A stretch of DNA of 64,000 nucleotides from Holothuria scabra. Taxonomy: Eukaryota; Echinodermata; Holothuroidea; Aspidochirotida; Holothuriidae. How positions within the stretch are numbered: the stretch's first letter is position 1; each line of letters opens with the position of its first letter. Shown one piece after another: positions 53,280-64,000 of the stretch. The position numbers and the translations under genes were made by a program. The notes under the pieces were generated by a model. The model was not told where the DNA came from. It did no database searches and saw only the letters and a list, made by a program, of their open reading frames with translations. Where the stretch lies: contig CM074179.1 in assembly GCA_037179385.1 (NCBI GenBank), positions 6,882,001-6,946,000 of the forward strand, in the 5' to 3' direction.

Positions 53280-55003
53280 TATTAATGGAGAAATCATTTT
53301 ATGGTAATCAACCCTTCATACATGTCCTTGAGCATTGACAGTTTGCAAAAGAATGACCATGCAGTCATACATTATAATTATTTAGCTCTTGAGACTTGAT
53401 GCTATTATAATTCATGGCATCTGATGACCAAAAAAATCCCCTTTCACTTCGCCCACATTCGACAACTTTCTGTCCTGGTTATTTCCTTATCAGTTTGGAG
53501 GATTGCTTGTTCAAAAGTAGAACAATTTTTAACACTTCATCAAACCATTAGGCTGAATAGTTCCCCCGAGGGTGTCGCTTGATTGCACTGGATAGGTGCA
53601 ATATTTCTTCTCTGGAATGAACAAAACTGCAGTGCATATAATTTCATATAAATATGTTTTAACTCATATTGAAGAAAGACATGAACAAAACATCTTACTC
53701 TCACATGAATGGAACAATCTCTATTGGAAAAACGTATAAACCCTATCTTTAAAGCTTTAATAATGAACAGCGAGCAAAGCTGTATATGTATGTAAAACCT
53801 TGGATGAATTTGGATGGGTTAAACATCCAGTTCTTTCAGCCTGTTGATGATCGTGTCTCTGTGAAGATGATGGCACTATGAGCGTGGTAGGTTTGGCTGA
53901 CAGATATAACATGACATTTGATTTTTTATACCTTCAGAAAAGAATCCTTGGAAATCAAGCATGAAAGTATTTTTATCATGTATCTCTTCTTTTTGAAAAT
54001 GAGCTGGAAGTCCAAAGTACCCAGTATGAGGAAAATGGCCGCTAGTGGTAGCTATGGGCTACAACAATTTGTGTATGTTGGTAGTAATCCTCAGTGCTCG
54101 CTATTTGAATGCAAGAACAATCCACCAAGGGGGTAAATGTCCAAGCTGGATTAGAATAAAGTAACAACACATCTCCCTTTAAACCACTGTAACTTAAATT
54201 ATTTTAAAATGACTGCATAACTCCAGATTCACAAAAATGACCAAAAGCCTACATGATGCCAGAAGTGCTAACAACATCTGTTTCTCCAGGGTGACGAAAC
54301 TGTTCGGTCCAGTGATCCACATCATGTCTGAAAATTAAAAAGAAATGACGAACCTCAGAATAACTTAAGATTTCCAAATTAGAAATGGCACTAATTAACT
54401 TAGAAAACTTTATCAAACACAGACTACTGGACTCATTCAAAACAAAACTACTTTATCCATGAGGAAAGACCTGCACTCCCCCAGAAATTCTGCTAGAATG
54501 ATAACAAATTGAGGAACAATGGAATGAAGTTGTTTCATTCTTCCATTGTTTACAGCAACATTGCCAGACTTCTAATTCTGGAGAAAATGGGCACAAGAAT
54601 TTTACAGGGGACACTGCCACAAATGGCACCAGATGGCGACCATGTTAGAGCCCCTGAAGCAGTTCAGGGACAAAGCGATCGTGGGGCCAAGGGGGAAAAG
54701 CCCCTGAAGCTCCCGGGTATCAGTATTTGTGAGGTGTCACAGGAGTCATATAGTCTCAATTCTGTCACCCCAAACAGTACCAATTCTCCTAACCTTCTCA
54801 CTTAAGCTGCTCCCACAATTGTCTGAAATTGTGTAGAAAAGTTCAATGTGTATCGAAACACCCTCTGTACAGTTCATGCTGTGTAATATAAGCTGCGGTA
54901 GTCTGTATTGTTTGAATAAGCTGTCAATCAAAGAGCTGAGCCAGTTTAGAATTTCTGTTACCCCCTTTGAGAATTGTAGTTTGGGGTGAAAGGAACTGGC
55001 CCT
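53280..55003. other. No gene seen
   Basis: Unique sequence. Short frames at 53918-54136 and 54509-54805 have no recognised motif. A GGGGCCAAGGGGGAAAAGCCCC segment at 54683-54704 is a small near-palindrome like those at transposon ends. Confidence 0.4.
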
Positions 55004-55546
55004 TTAAAATGTACCCTAAGTTAAAAAACTCAAAAACGTATCTTAAACAGCATGAAAATGAATTCTAACCATCCAACTCCCATCTTCATAGGACATTCTT
55101 GAGCCGAGATACAAAATGTTGAAGGTAATTCACTCAAATTAAAATGGTACATTGCACAATAATTTGTGATGTCATTGTTGTACTACTTAAATTACAATCT
55201 TTGTATTTCTTTGTTTCTCTGAAAGTTACTGTACTCTGTACCCAAGGTGTGATAGCACTTTTATTCATATGAGGTGATGTAATTAATGAAGCCGCCTCTG
55301 CGATGGTGTGCAAGCAAGCAGGAAGTGCTCAAAGGTCATGCAAACATTTTTAACATTTAAATGTAATGTGAGTTGTACAACAAGGAAGACACAAATTATT
55401 GCACGATGGACTGTTTTAAGAAGTGAATAAATTTCAACATTTTATAAGTGGGCTCACAGAAATCTATGGGAGCTGAAGGGTTAGAATTCATTTTTCATGC
55501 TGTTTAAAACATGTTTTTGAATTTTTTGACTTGAGTTACACTTTAA
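55004..55546. mobile_element. TTAA-flanked fold-back MITE, copy 2
   Basis: Same family as 27150-27696. TTAA at 55004-55007 and 55543-55546. The left end is TTAAAATGTACCCTAAGTTAA and the reversed right end TTAAAGTGTAACTCAAGTC. Shared internal marks: CATAGGACATTCTTGAGCC, TACAAAATGTTGAAGG and TGTGATAGCACT. Non-coding. Confidence 0.82.
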
Positions 55547-56399
55547 GGGTACTTCTATTGACCAAACACTAGGTATCAAAATAAAGTTGGATTACATCAA
55601 GTAAAACTTGTACCAAAATTATATCAGTCGTGGATCAAGACATTTCACAAAAAGGGGGGGGGCGGGAACTAAGAGACAGCGGCTGATGGTCAATTCGATT
55701 TGATTCTATTCCAGAAACATGCAATCCTGTCAAAAGGACAACCTTAGCTGAGCATTACCATCGATTAATGTGGAGTGTGTCGATTTTTTTCAAGCAGAGA
55801 AAATCAAAATAATTGTCTTTCTTGTTCAAGGTGAGAAGAATGAAATCACAGAAAATCTTCAAGTGGTGGTTACATTCTGGCCATGTAAGGCATACTTTTG
55901 GAAAATCCAGGATCTCAGTTGGGGAAGAGCCATTCTGTCGGTCCAAAATCCAGCGATTTGCATGACCTAGGTCATGAAAACTTCAGCTGGAGTGAAAACA
56001 ACAACAGTCTGGCAGCGAGTGCAGTAAACATATGCTATTGCCAGAGCCTCAGGCTAAACGACTGTGGGCCTAACTTGCAAATTTTCTGGAATGGAAATCT
56101 CAGAATATCAATAATGTCAGGAAAATTAGAAAATATTGGGTACCTGTGCACAAAACACTCGCTTATGGACAGCAAGAAATCCGTTTTATCAAGGTAGACC
56201 TATTTATTGTGTGAGACTGGCCATTGAGTTCCAACCAGAAAGCCAAAAGGCATTATAATTCCTTGCCGCTGAAATAACTTTTTCGTTCAAATTGACAGTG
56301 TTTGATAGATTTGTCTTTACAATTTAGGCACAAAATGTCAAGGGTTAATTCAACAAAGATCAAAATAAACTTGTTTCATGATGGTAACCTACAGATCCC
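55547..56399. other. No gene seen
   Basis: A frame at 55898-56197 (99 codons) has no recognised motif. A G8 run is at 55656-55663. Confidence 0.4.
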
Positions 56400-56762
56400 A
56401 TCAAGCACTGACCCCCAGTGACCCTAGAGGACCTTTGACCTCAACCAAAATCAAAACGGTTCTTCGATTCTCTCACGACCTCTGAATAAATGACGTAAAC
56501 TCTGGTCTGTTCAAGAAGGCTCTAATGGTGTTAACCAGCCATTTGAGAGGGTAAACCTCTGGTGACCTCAAATGACCTCTGACCTGTACCAAAAACAATG
56601 AGTTCCTCTCTCTCAACATTGCAAATCTACATCCAAAATGTAAAAAGTGTCGGTCACTCCTACCTTGAGATATCGTGTTTACAAGCCATATTAGATGTTT
56701 TCACAATTTTACCACCAGTGATCTCAAATGACCTTTGACCTCTCAGGATCCCAGGATCTGCC
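56400..56762. repeat. Satellite with paired TGACCT half sites, left part
   Basis: Diverged units of about 130 bp: AAAAGTGTCGGTCACTCC, TTGAGATATCGTGTTTACAAG, CCATATTAGATGTTTT and then GTGATCTCAAATGACCTTTGACCT. Direct repeats of TGACCT spaced by one base occur at about 56430, 56570 and 56729. The array is cut by LINE R and resumes at 58195. Confidence 0.78.
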
Positions 56763-56764
56763 TG

Positions 56765-58102
56765 GGAGCTTTCCGCACCTCCCCAATACAGAACCTCTAC
56801 ACCGAAGCGAATAAACCGCCACTCCACCAAAGATGGAAAAAGTTGTCACGCCAGTTTGCCCTCAAGCCATAGACGCAATCCAACCTTTGAGCCGGCCTTC
56901 AACAATACGTTTAGTGACATTTATGTGAAGAAACTATCAGCTATCCCTCAATTTGCTATTCGAGTGAGGGAAGCTCTGCCGCAGGTGTGCAGCAACCCTG
57001 ACCGTGTAACACCGTTTTCGTTTCCCACCACCCCACCCTGGATGTTAAACGAACCGGATATTGACCTTAGCCTTAGGATATACTTAAAGAACTCAACAAG
57101 TGAACTTGTGTTTCGCGCCAGCTTCAGTGAGCTGAGACATAAATATCATCAGTACCACGCCATCTTTACTGACGGCTCAAAAGCACCAAACAGGGTTGCG
57201 GTGGCGGCGTCACGCCGTCATGCATCATTGCAAATCAGGCTGCCGGTTGATGCATCAATATTTACTGCCGAACTCCAGGCACTTTAGATGGCATTCGACC
57301 TGATTGGAACATCGAGGAGCAACCAGTTCATTGTGTTCACAGACTCACTTTCAAGCCTTTTAGCAATAAAAGGCAATGCGCTTAAACACCCTTCGGTTAC
57401 AGCTCTCCGTGAAACATAAATTAGCTGCACTTCAAAAATCAATTCTGCTAGCATGGGTCCCTAGTCACGTGGGCTTACGAGGTTATAAAAGGGTCGATTC
57501 ACTTGCTAAAGAGGCTCTACAGATAAATTTCTACGATCTTTCCTTGCCTTACACTGATTGCCGACCAAAGATCAATGGCTTTGTTAAATCAAAATGGCAA
57601 GAAGTGTGGGATTCCTTTCCCGAAAACAAATTACTGCGGGTTAAACCAACGGTCGGAACTGGAGGAAATGGAACCCACAGTAAACGTAGAGATGATTTAG
57701 TCATGACAAGGGCTCGCATTGGTCATACTTACCTTACCTATGCCTATTTACTTCACGGGGACGAAAGACCATATTGTATCCCCTGTGACTGTGCTGTCAC
57801 CGTCTGTCACGTTCTTATTGACTGTCATGAATACTCCCATATTCGCCGGAAATACAACGACGTGCACGACTCTAAAACTCTATTTGAAAAGACGGATTCC
57901 TCCCTTATCCTGGGATTTCTCAGGGAAAGTGGACTCTTCAGGAGTTTTTGACTTGACTCCCGCTTTACCCTTGACATTTTAGAGAAAATTGTCCCCAATT
58001 TTTATTGTCTCTAGGTTTCTTTATATAAACGTTTCCTTTTTTATCTAGCTGAAATTATATAACACAGTCGTGTTGGTGTGTCGTTAAATCCCATCTAACT
58101 GA
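56765..58102 (+). pseudogene. LINE family R, RNase H and C-terminal end (best copy)
   Basis: 5'-truncated LINE of the group with RNase H after RT (I/Nimb/Ingi-like). 56856-57287: NPTFEPAFNNTF linker, then RNase H with TDGSKA and AELQAL; a TAG at 57286-57288 interrupts, and the same frame continues with FTDSLSSLLAIKG. A stop and frameshift follow at 57415. 57376-57951 has LLAWVPSHVGLRGYKRVDSLAKEA (fourth RNase H aspartate), GTGGNGTHSKRRDDL, ARIGHTYLTYAYLL and the cysteine-histidine cluster CIPCDCAVTVCHVLIDCHEY. All four RNase H acidic positions are visible. It ends with an untranslated tail TTGGTGTGTCGTTAAATCCC. Confidence 0.85.
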
Positions 58103-58124
58103 CTGACTGACTGGCTGACTGGCT

Positions 58125-58156
<32 letters not shown>

Positions 58157-58172
58157 TACTAACTAACTAACT
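58103..58172 (+). repeat. (CTGA)n tail of LINE R
   Basis: Tandem ACTG/GCTG/ACTT/ACTA tetranucleotides directly after the LINE 3' UTR, the kind of simple-repeat tail used by LINEs without poly-A. Confidence 0.85.
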
Positions 58173-58194
58173 CAAATGAACTTTTACTTCTGTA

Positions 58195-58480
58195 TCCAAA
58201 ACAATAGGGCTCTCCCTCTGGGCTCTCCCTCTCAACTTACCAAATCTTACTACCAAATATCAAAAGTGTCGGTCCCTCCTATCTTGAGATATCGTGTTTA
58301 CAAGCCATTTTGAACGTTTTCGCAATTTTATCGCAACTGACCACCTTTGACCTCTACCAAAAACAAAAAGGTAAATCTCTCAACATCAAGAATCTATATA
58401 CCAAATGTTAAAAGTGTCGGTCACTCTTATCTTGAGATATCGTGTTTACAAGCCATATTGGAAGTTTTTGCATATGATAT
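58195..58480. repeat. Satellite, right part
   Basis: Two more units with AAAAGTGTCGGTC(C/A)CTC, TTGAGATATCGTGTTTACAAG and CACCTTTGACCTCTACC. Same orientation as 56400-56762, so the LINE inserted into one array. Confidence 0.78.
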
Positions 58481-58735
58481 GATCCCATAACCATTGCAAC
58501 TGACCAGCTGTACCCAATGGACTTGTACCGCATAGATTCCTTGCCAGCCTAAGGCAAGGCATCAAAAATGAAAACTCTGCTTAGTCAATTTATATCTTTA
58601 ACAGGTAAGAATCAAAGACTTTTTATAGCTTTTTCCAGCATGGCATTTACGGTTCGTTGACATCAAATTCAAGCCCCACTTATGATCCCATAACCATTGC
58701 AACTGACCAGCTGTACCCACTGGACTTGTACGGAT
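58478..58735 (+). repeat. 49 bp direct repeat, spacing ~204 bp
   Basis: ATGATCCCATAACCATTGCA and the following bases through GGACTTGTAC occur at about 58480-58530 and 58683-58732 with one difference. The sequence between them is unique, so this is either a tandem duplication or flanks of an insertion. Confidence 0.75.
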
Positions 58736-59780
58736 TGGAATTTTCTGACCTGAGATAGTTTGCTAGAACGTCTTCGTTGTACAAAAATCAATTCTTTGTT
58801 AATCTCAAAAAGAAATTCACAAAACAAGCTAGGCGTCATTCTCCTTTTAGAAAGAAATAACCATAAAAAGACAAGGAAAATGAAAACCCATTTTTCAAAA
58901 CTCAGTCCGGCATGCAGTACACATTATTTGAAGAGGACATGCCTTGGACAAACAAAATTGTCATTAACAATTTTCGACTAACTCCTCAGCAACGTGAAAG
59001 ACTTGAAATCAAAAAGTTGGTGAAAACGTTTTACACAAAATGAAACAAGCAAAATTTCCGTGTATGTGCCTTTGTTTATATACAGCTCCACATAGTTTTA
59101 CACAACTTGCTTCAAATAGCTCAGTTTGTTGCGCATCAATTTTTCTGGTCAGAACAGCTTCAACACATTCAAATGTTAAGTTTGTAATAACTGTTTCACA
59201 ACACATGCCCAATATAAAATGTTTCCAAAGGCTGCTTTGAGTTAAAATGTTAGATTTGACTAACCTGATGTTTTCTTGCAAGTTTTACACATATTTTTGA
59301 AATTTCGAGAACTTTCATCAGCCTGACAGAAGTAATCATGTTTTAGCTTCCTACCTCATGCACCACACGTGAATAAGTGTCCCAAATTCTCGTAAACATG
59401 TGGGGTAAAGCACCAGAGAAGGCTTGTTTGATTTTAAGTAGAGCCATAATCATAAGTGTGTAGTTCATTACTAAGATTTCTGTATTAGATCAGGGAAGTT
59501 TCTTTCTTAAAAACAAATTGTGCCAGTACAAACTAAATTTCATACTCTACTACCACTTCAAGGAGATCATGCATAACTTTAAGAGAAAAATTGGAAAGAA
59601 TATGAAAGTATGCACATTCATTTAAAACAAATTTACTTTTAACGCGTGTATGAAATGAAAATTTTGTTGAGCTTGTTGAACATTTAGCTTGTGTTAATCC
59701 TTATTTCTCATCTGCATGTTCCTCCCGTTGAACATAACTTGCGCATCCTCCTTGCTTGTAAAAAAGGACAGAAATAACTA
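58736..59780. other. No clear gene
   Basis: Open frames of 73 and 90 codons (58760-58981 plus, 59009-59281 minus). The minus frame (SSLWKHFILGMCCETVITN) might belong to the C-terminal part of the relic to the right, but the match is too weak to claim. Confidence 0.3.
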
Positions 59781-61300
59781 ACAGCAAAGCTTTCATCAAA
59801 AACAAAACAATGAGTTAGCACCGAAATTGTCAGCAATGAACAGAGTTCCGTACATATTTTGAAAGTTCCATCAGGCAATGCAATGTCATGTTGATATAAG
59901 TCATTCAGGATGTCAACTATGTGCTTAACAATTGGATCAAACCAATACTTTTTAAATCTTCAAGCGACAAATAGCAGCACAGTGAATGTTTAGCAAATGT
60001 TAATCGACTTTTGGGGATAGGTTTTCCAAAACAAAATAAAAGGCAACTGTTTCGTGAATACTTGTTTTAGATCCCAAAGGATTAGAAGTTTCAAAGTCAT
60101 GATAAAAGAAATGGATCTGCTCTTCATTACAATCCCTTTGGGAGAATGGATTTTGTTTGACCTGGTTGACATTACGATAGTCTCCAATCACACCATCAGT
60201 AATCTTGTGATCATGAGTGAGATGGTACAAAACATCAGGGTGCTCTATCAAAAACTCTGCTTTAAGAAAGTGTAGGTAAATACAGAGACCGCGGAACCAA
60301 TTTTGAAGTACGGGGGCTAATCATCGTAGCGGCCCAATATGTCCAATAAAATATATGCAGTTTACGACGGCCCAAAATTCAGCTAAAGGCAGCCCAAAAT
60401 GCCCACAGAAAAAAACGTTCGGGAGCTAAAGCCCCCTAGCCTCCTCCCCGTCTCCGTGGTCCCTGAAATAAAAGTACCGTTTACAGGATCTTGTTCATGA
60501 GCTTCAGTTCTCCTATTGACACAATAATCTATACAAACTCCTAAAGAAATTTCACAAGGTTCTTCCATTTCCAGTTCTGTAAACTATTTAAAACGCTATA
60601 CCAAAAGGATTTTTAAGGTTTGATATATGTATTTAAATATTTTCATGTAGTTCGCTAGCTTTTCTAAACCAATTTTGCTCAAAGAACTGGTCTGCAACTG
60701 TTAGTCCACTATTTGTTACTTCGTTAACAACAATGTCCATTGCACCTGCCACAGCATTTATGGCATTTTGTGACAGGTTTGAACTAGACAATTTACAAAT
60801 TATCTCTGCAGCCTGATTTTGAAGTTGAAGAGGCGAGAGGAATCCAGACTCATGCAAGTCTATGTTCTCTCCAGTAAAACCATCATAAACGTTGTTGTCT
60901 TTTCATCCTCACCCTCACTAGCACCCTGATCTTCAGCACACGTGTCTGGGTGTATATTTAATGGTTCATGTGTAACTAGATGTCATTTCAATTCACTATA
61001 TTAATAGAGGTATGGGAGCATACAACTTGACCACACTTCAAGATGAGATTCTGTACATCATATAACCCGTGTCACATTTTAAAATATCGAAATGGCTCTG
61101 ATGTAAACTGTGCCTCACATTTGAAACAGCACCTTACTGCAGTATATCTTTGATCTTTACTTCCGAACGCGTGGTAGCTGTTGTATGTTTTGTATATCAA
61201 CTTGGTAAACAGTGGTTTGAAGGAAAGTACAAAGGCTTCGAAAATGGCTGCTGTAATGAAGTCCAAACACAAAATGACTTTGGAAGAGAGTGTCAAATTC
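59780..61300 (-). pseudogene. Decayed zinc-finger, transposon-associated protein
   Basis: Read on the minus strand in several exon-like pieces. 61072-61296 ends CCFKCEAQFTSEPFRYFKM, followed past a stop by LILKCGQVVCSHTSI, a C2H2-like pattern. 60633-60857 holds LSSSNLSQNAINAVAGAMD and EQNWFRKASELHENI. 60000-60251 holds FYHDFETSNPLGSKTSIHET and FYFVLENLSPK; 59790-59990 continues with DPIVKHIVDILNDLY and LFIADNFGAN in shifted frames. The NPLGS...FYF-L-N-SPK pattern recalls a large family of repeat-associated proteins in invertebrates and fish; I know no assigned function. Interrupted by the MITE at 60283-60465. Confidence 0.45.
60283..60465. mobile_element. 183 bp MITE with AAATA duplication
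   Basis: Ends CAGAGACCGCGGAACC and, reversed, CAGGGACCACGGAGAC form imperfect inverted repeats. AAATA flanks both sides (60278-60282 and 60466-60470). G/C-rich interior with GGCGGCCC-like stretches. It lies inside the minus-strand protein relic. Confidence 0.75.
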
Positions 61301-64000
61301 CTATAGACGAATCCGATTAGCGCTTGTTTTTAGTGACTGTAGGCCGCCATTAGTGGGGTCCATCAGCCTAAAATCGTCTTTATTTATTGTTTACATGAAT
61401 TTCAAACCCTCATATTTAGTGAAATTAAAGGATTTAAGATACAAATCAGTGTAGAACCAACCATTATAGAGGTAAGTAAGGAAATCGAAAGATTTAAAGG
61501 TGACGGCCCCCAGCTATGGCCGACTGAAATCAGTCCATCACCTGCTGTCCGGGTTCGTGTATATCACATCATGCGCAGAACAGGGTAAGGCCAAATGGTC
61601 AATAATGATAAAGTACTGACATTCTTTCTTGCCTCTCCTAGAACTAGAAGATCTGCATGACAGCTTTTTTTTTCCTGCTCCATAAATATATCATTACTTG
61701 AACCACTGTGAAGAAAGAATTTCTTCAAGCTATCCTCTAATTTAACTTGCACTCTTTTGATAATATAGTTGACTTTACTGACACGAAGATTACAGTATGT
61801 AGCCTACCCAAAGTAACAAATTAGGTGGCACAATGGAGCAGGCGCGAAGCCAGGATTGTGTCATGGGGGACTGAGGGGGGTTTGGTGTCATTAGGGTGTT
61901 TGTTTTGGTTCCTCTCAGAATTTCACGTAATCTTAATATTTTTTGTTAGTTGGTGTGTGGGTTTGTTAAATGATTAATTTAAGAGACTAGCATTCAAAGT
62001 TCCTTTTTATTCCATCACCAACGAGTCTAAACATGTGTGCCAACTGTCGTGAAAAGAAAAAAATGTCACAGATCATATGCAATACACCCAACTCCATTTC
62101 AAAACAACAGCTAGGGCTCACAATTTCTGCCCTACGTTTTGGGCATGGTCATGTGAAGAAATTAATATAAAGGGTAATTAAAGGTCCTAATTCTCACATT
62201 CCAAACGATAACTTTTGTAGTAGTACACATATATTCTCGATTTTTCCAGCTACAAATCTGAACAATATCTACGCTGTGTAAAACTAACTACAATACGCCT
62301 TCTATGATACCCTTCTTTGACCCCATTCAAATGATTTCTGCCTCGCGGCTACCTTACTGTGAACGTTTCAACGTTAAATCACGTAAGCAATTTTTTACCG
62401 GTATAGTGTTCTCTCAATGAAACCTTTGAGATTGAAATTGGTGAGATTGAGATTGGAATTGACGTATTAGATGCCGTTTGGTGATTTTAAAGGTCATTGA
62501 CCCACATTTGGATGAACTCATCATGTTTATCAAGCAGTCCAAGGTCCCTTTTTACCAGCACAAACGAGATTGCAACTTATCCGTACACGGATGGATAACG
62601 TGAGGAAAATAATAATTAAAAAGAATATGCAGTTGACACAACCCAATTTAAAAACAACAGCCAAAGCCCACAGTTACAAAGGTCAATAGGTAACTTCTGA
62701 CAGTGGCCCCCTGATCACTTGATGGACGGTAGGGACTGATGGTGGTACGGGCAGGACGCTCTGAACGTGTCGGGGTGGGTAGAACGGGTCGGGATTGGTA
62801 GAATGAGATGGATGGGCAGGTTAGGCTATATAGACGGTACAGATTGAAAAGATAGGCAAATTGAAATGATTCACTTGTTGGTAAACAGGTAAATGAGGGA
62901 ATTCAGCAGAAAAATACAATGAAGCCTGCTATAATACAGACCAAAATTATTAGAGCCATTGTTTTTTTTCGGACAAATCCGTCCTTCTTTAGATATGTAA
63001 ATAATTTATTTACTACACTGCATATACACATATTTACGGATGCACCTAGGGATTAATATGAGCCTACTTAAAAAACTGCAGATCGGAGCGAAAGCGATTT
63101 CTTCGTATAGGAAGGCGGCTTTAGTTGTGCTAAGGCAAGTGGCGGAGCTGCCATATGGTCGGGGGCCGTCGGAATAAATTCGTCTGTCGGCGCCCTTTTT
63201 AGTTTTTAACATACTTTACTCTTACACCATTATTGGTTTTTTAAGGCCCAGATATCACAACGCACAAACAGCCACCAGTAACTGTACTATCTGCACTTTA
63301 TTCTGATGAAAAGGGTCATTTTCTGTAATATAGGAATAGGTTTTGCCGTAACATATCTCCATGCTTTATTCGCACTAATGAATGATGTCGCTGTGCTGAG
63401 TTAATTGCTTCTACACCAAGCGTGGTTAAAAGCTTACAAAATACAGAGACTGACATTAAATGACCCCTCCCGGCCAATAAAAGATGATGCAAAGGGCGCA
63501 GCAATAATTGTAGCGCAAATAGTCCTCTTGTTGTCGGGGATAATTGTCAACATATACAATAAAAAGAGTTAATAAAGATACCAAATAAGCTTCCACAATA
63601 TTTTTCAAAATCATTTGAAGAGAACATAAAGGTTAAAATAAAATAAAACTGTTATCATAGTGGTAATGATTAAAGATTTTAAATGAGCAGTTTTCATTTT
63701 GCTTTTCTTCACGTGACCATTTTTATGATAAATGGCTATTTCTGACACTGCACGATAATCCTATCAAAATGTTTATTTCTGTACTTTCGTGGTCTCAAAA
63801 GCCAGAAAATTGCATCTAATAAGCGTAGGTTAAGGCTACTTTCATTCATTATGAATTCGAAATCAGACCTTTTTTCTTGGCTTTTTCTTGCAATGTACTT
63901 AATTTACGGCTATTTTAGAGTGGTCACATGATGTAAATCACGTAAATTGTAGTTTCTTCGTGCAATTATCTTGATATCCAGATACCTGACGGTGATTAAT
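61301..64000. other. No gene seen
   Basis: Mostly AT-rich unique sequence. At 61842 GCAGGCGCGAAGCCAGGATT followed by GGGGGACTGAGGGGGG looks like the start of a hAT-type terminal repeat similar to those at 28920 and 45480, but no opposite end was found. Short minus-strand frames at 63006-63212 and 63316-63504 have no motif. Confidence 0.4.

Overview
The window looks like repeat-dense, intron-bearing invertebrate animal DNA, most likely from a marine invertebrate. I see no bacterial operons or ribosome binding sites. Nearly everything recognisable is mobile-element debris: a Ty3/gypsy retrotransposon, two LINE families, Penelope-like fragments, a pogo/Tigger-like transposase relic, a hAT-like element, fold-back MITEs, SINE-like repeats and many micro-, mini- and satellite arrays. 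I cannot name the species from sequence alone.

Layout. 0.5-1.3 kb: minisatellites. 1.4-5.7 kb: copies of a dispersed SINE-like family (called family A here) and a composite element made of two direct MITE copies around 1.7 kb. 5.7-6.7 kb: relic of a LINE with an RNase H domain (family R). 8.2-12 kb: the best coding region, a Gag-protease-integrase-RT fragment of a Gmr1-type Ty3/gypsy element in which integrase precedes reverse transcriptase. 13-20 kb: SINE family B, tRNA-like sequence and more family R relics on both strands. 22.8-28.4 kb: Penelope-like pieces (GIY-YIG nuclease, RT, linker), a TTAA-flanked fold-back MITE and family A copies. 28.9-32.4 kb: a 3.5 kb hAT-like non-autonomous element with TIRs, an 8 bp target duplication, a nested fold-back element and an internal tandem array; it splits a SINE B copy. 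A diverged inverted second copy lies at 43.0-45.5 kb. 32.7-33.5 kb: the only plausible spliced host gene start (signal-peptide exon plus a second exon, minus strand). 34.6-50.4 kb: four fragments of a Tx1/L1-like LINE (family T), a pogo-like transposase relic, family A copies (one full-length with target duplication) and a tRNA-like gene between two long (TA)n tracts. 51-64 kb: an RNase H LINE 3' end inserted in a satellite that carries paired TGACCT-type half sites, another fold-back MITE, a minisatellite and a decayed zinc-finger/transposon-associated protein gene.

The genes do not form a pathway. The window records successive insertions: family A inside LINE T, a hAT element inside SINE B, a fold-back MITE inside the hAT element, LINE R inside a satellite, and a MITE inside a protein relic. 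The most notable items are the uncharacterised family A repeat (439 bp full length, internal 18 bp repeats, TPRT-like target duplications), the composite GGTAGC element bounded by AACA, the large hAT element with a head-to-head array switch in its second copy, and the integrase-first Ty3/gypsy relic broken by a 17 bp tandem duplication.
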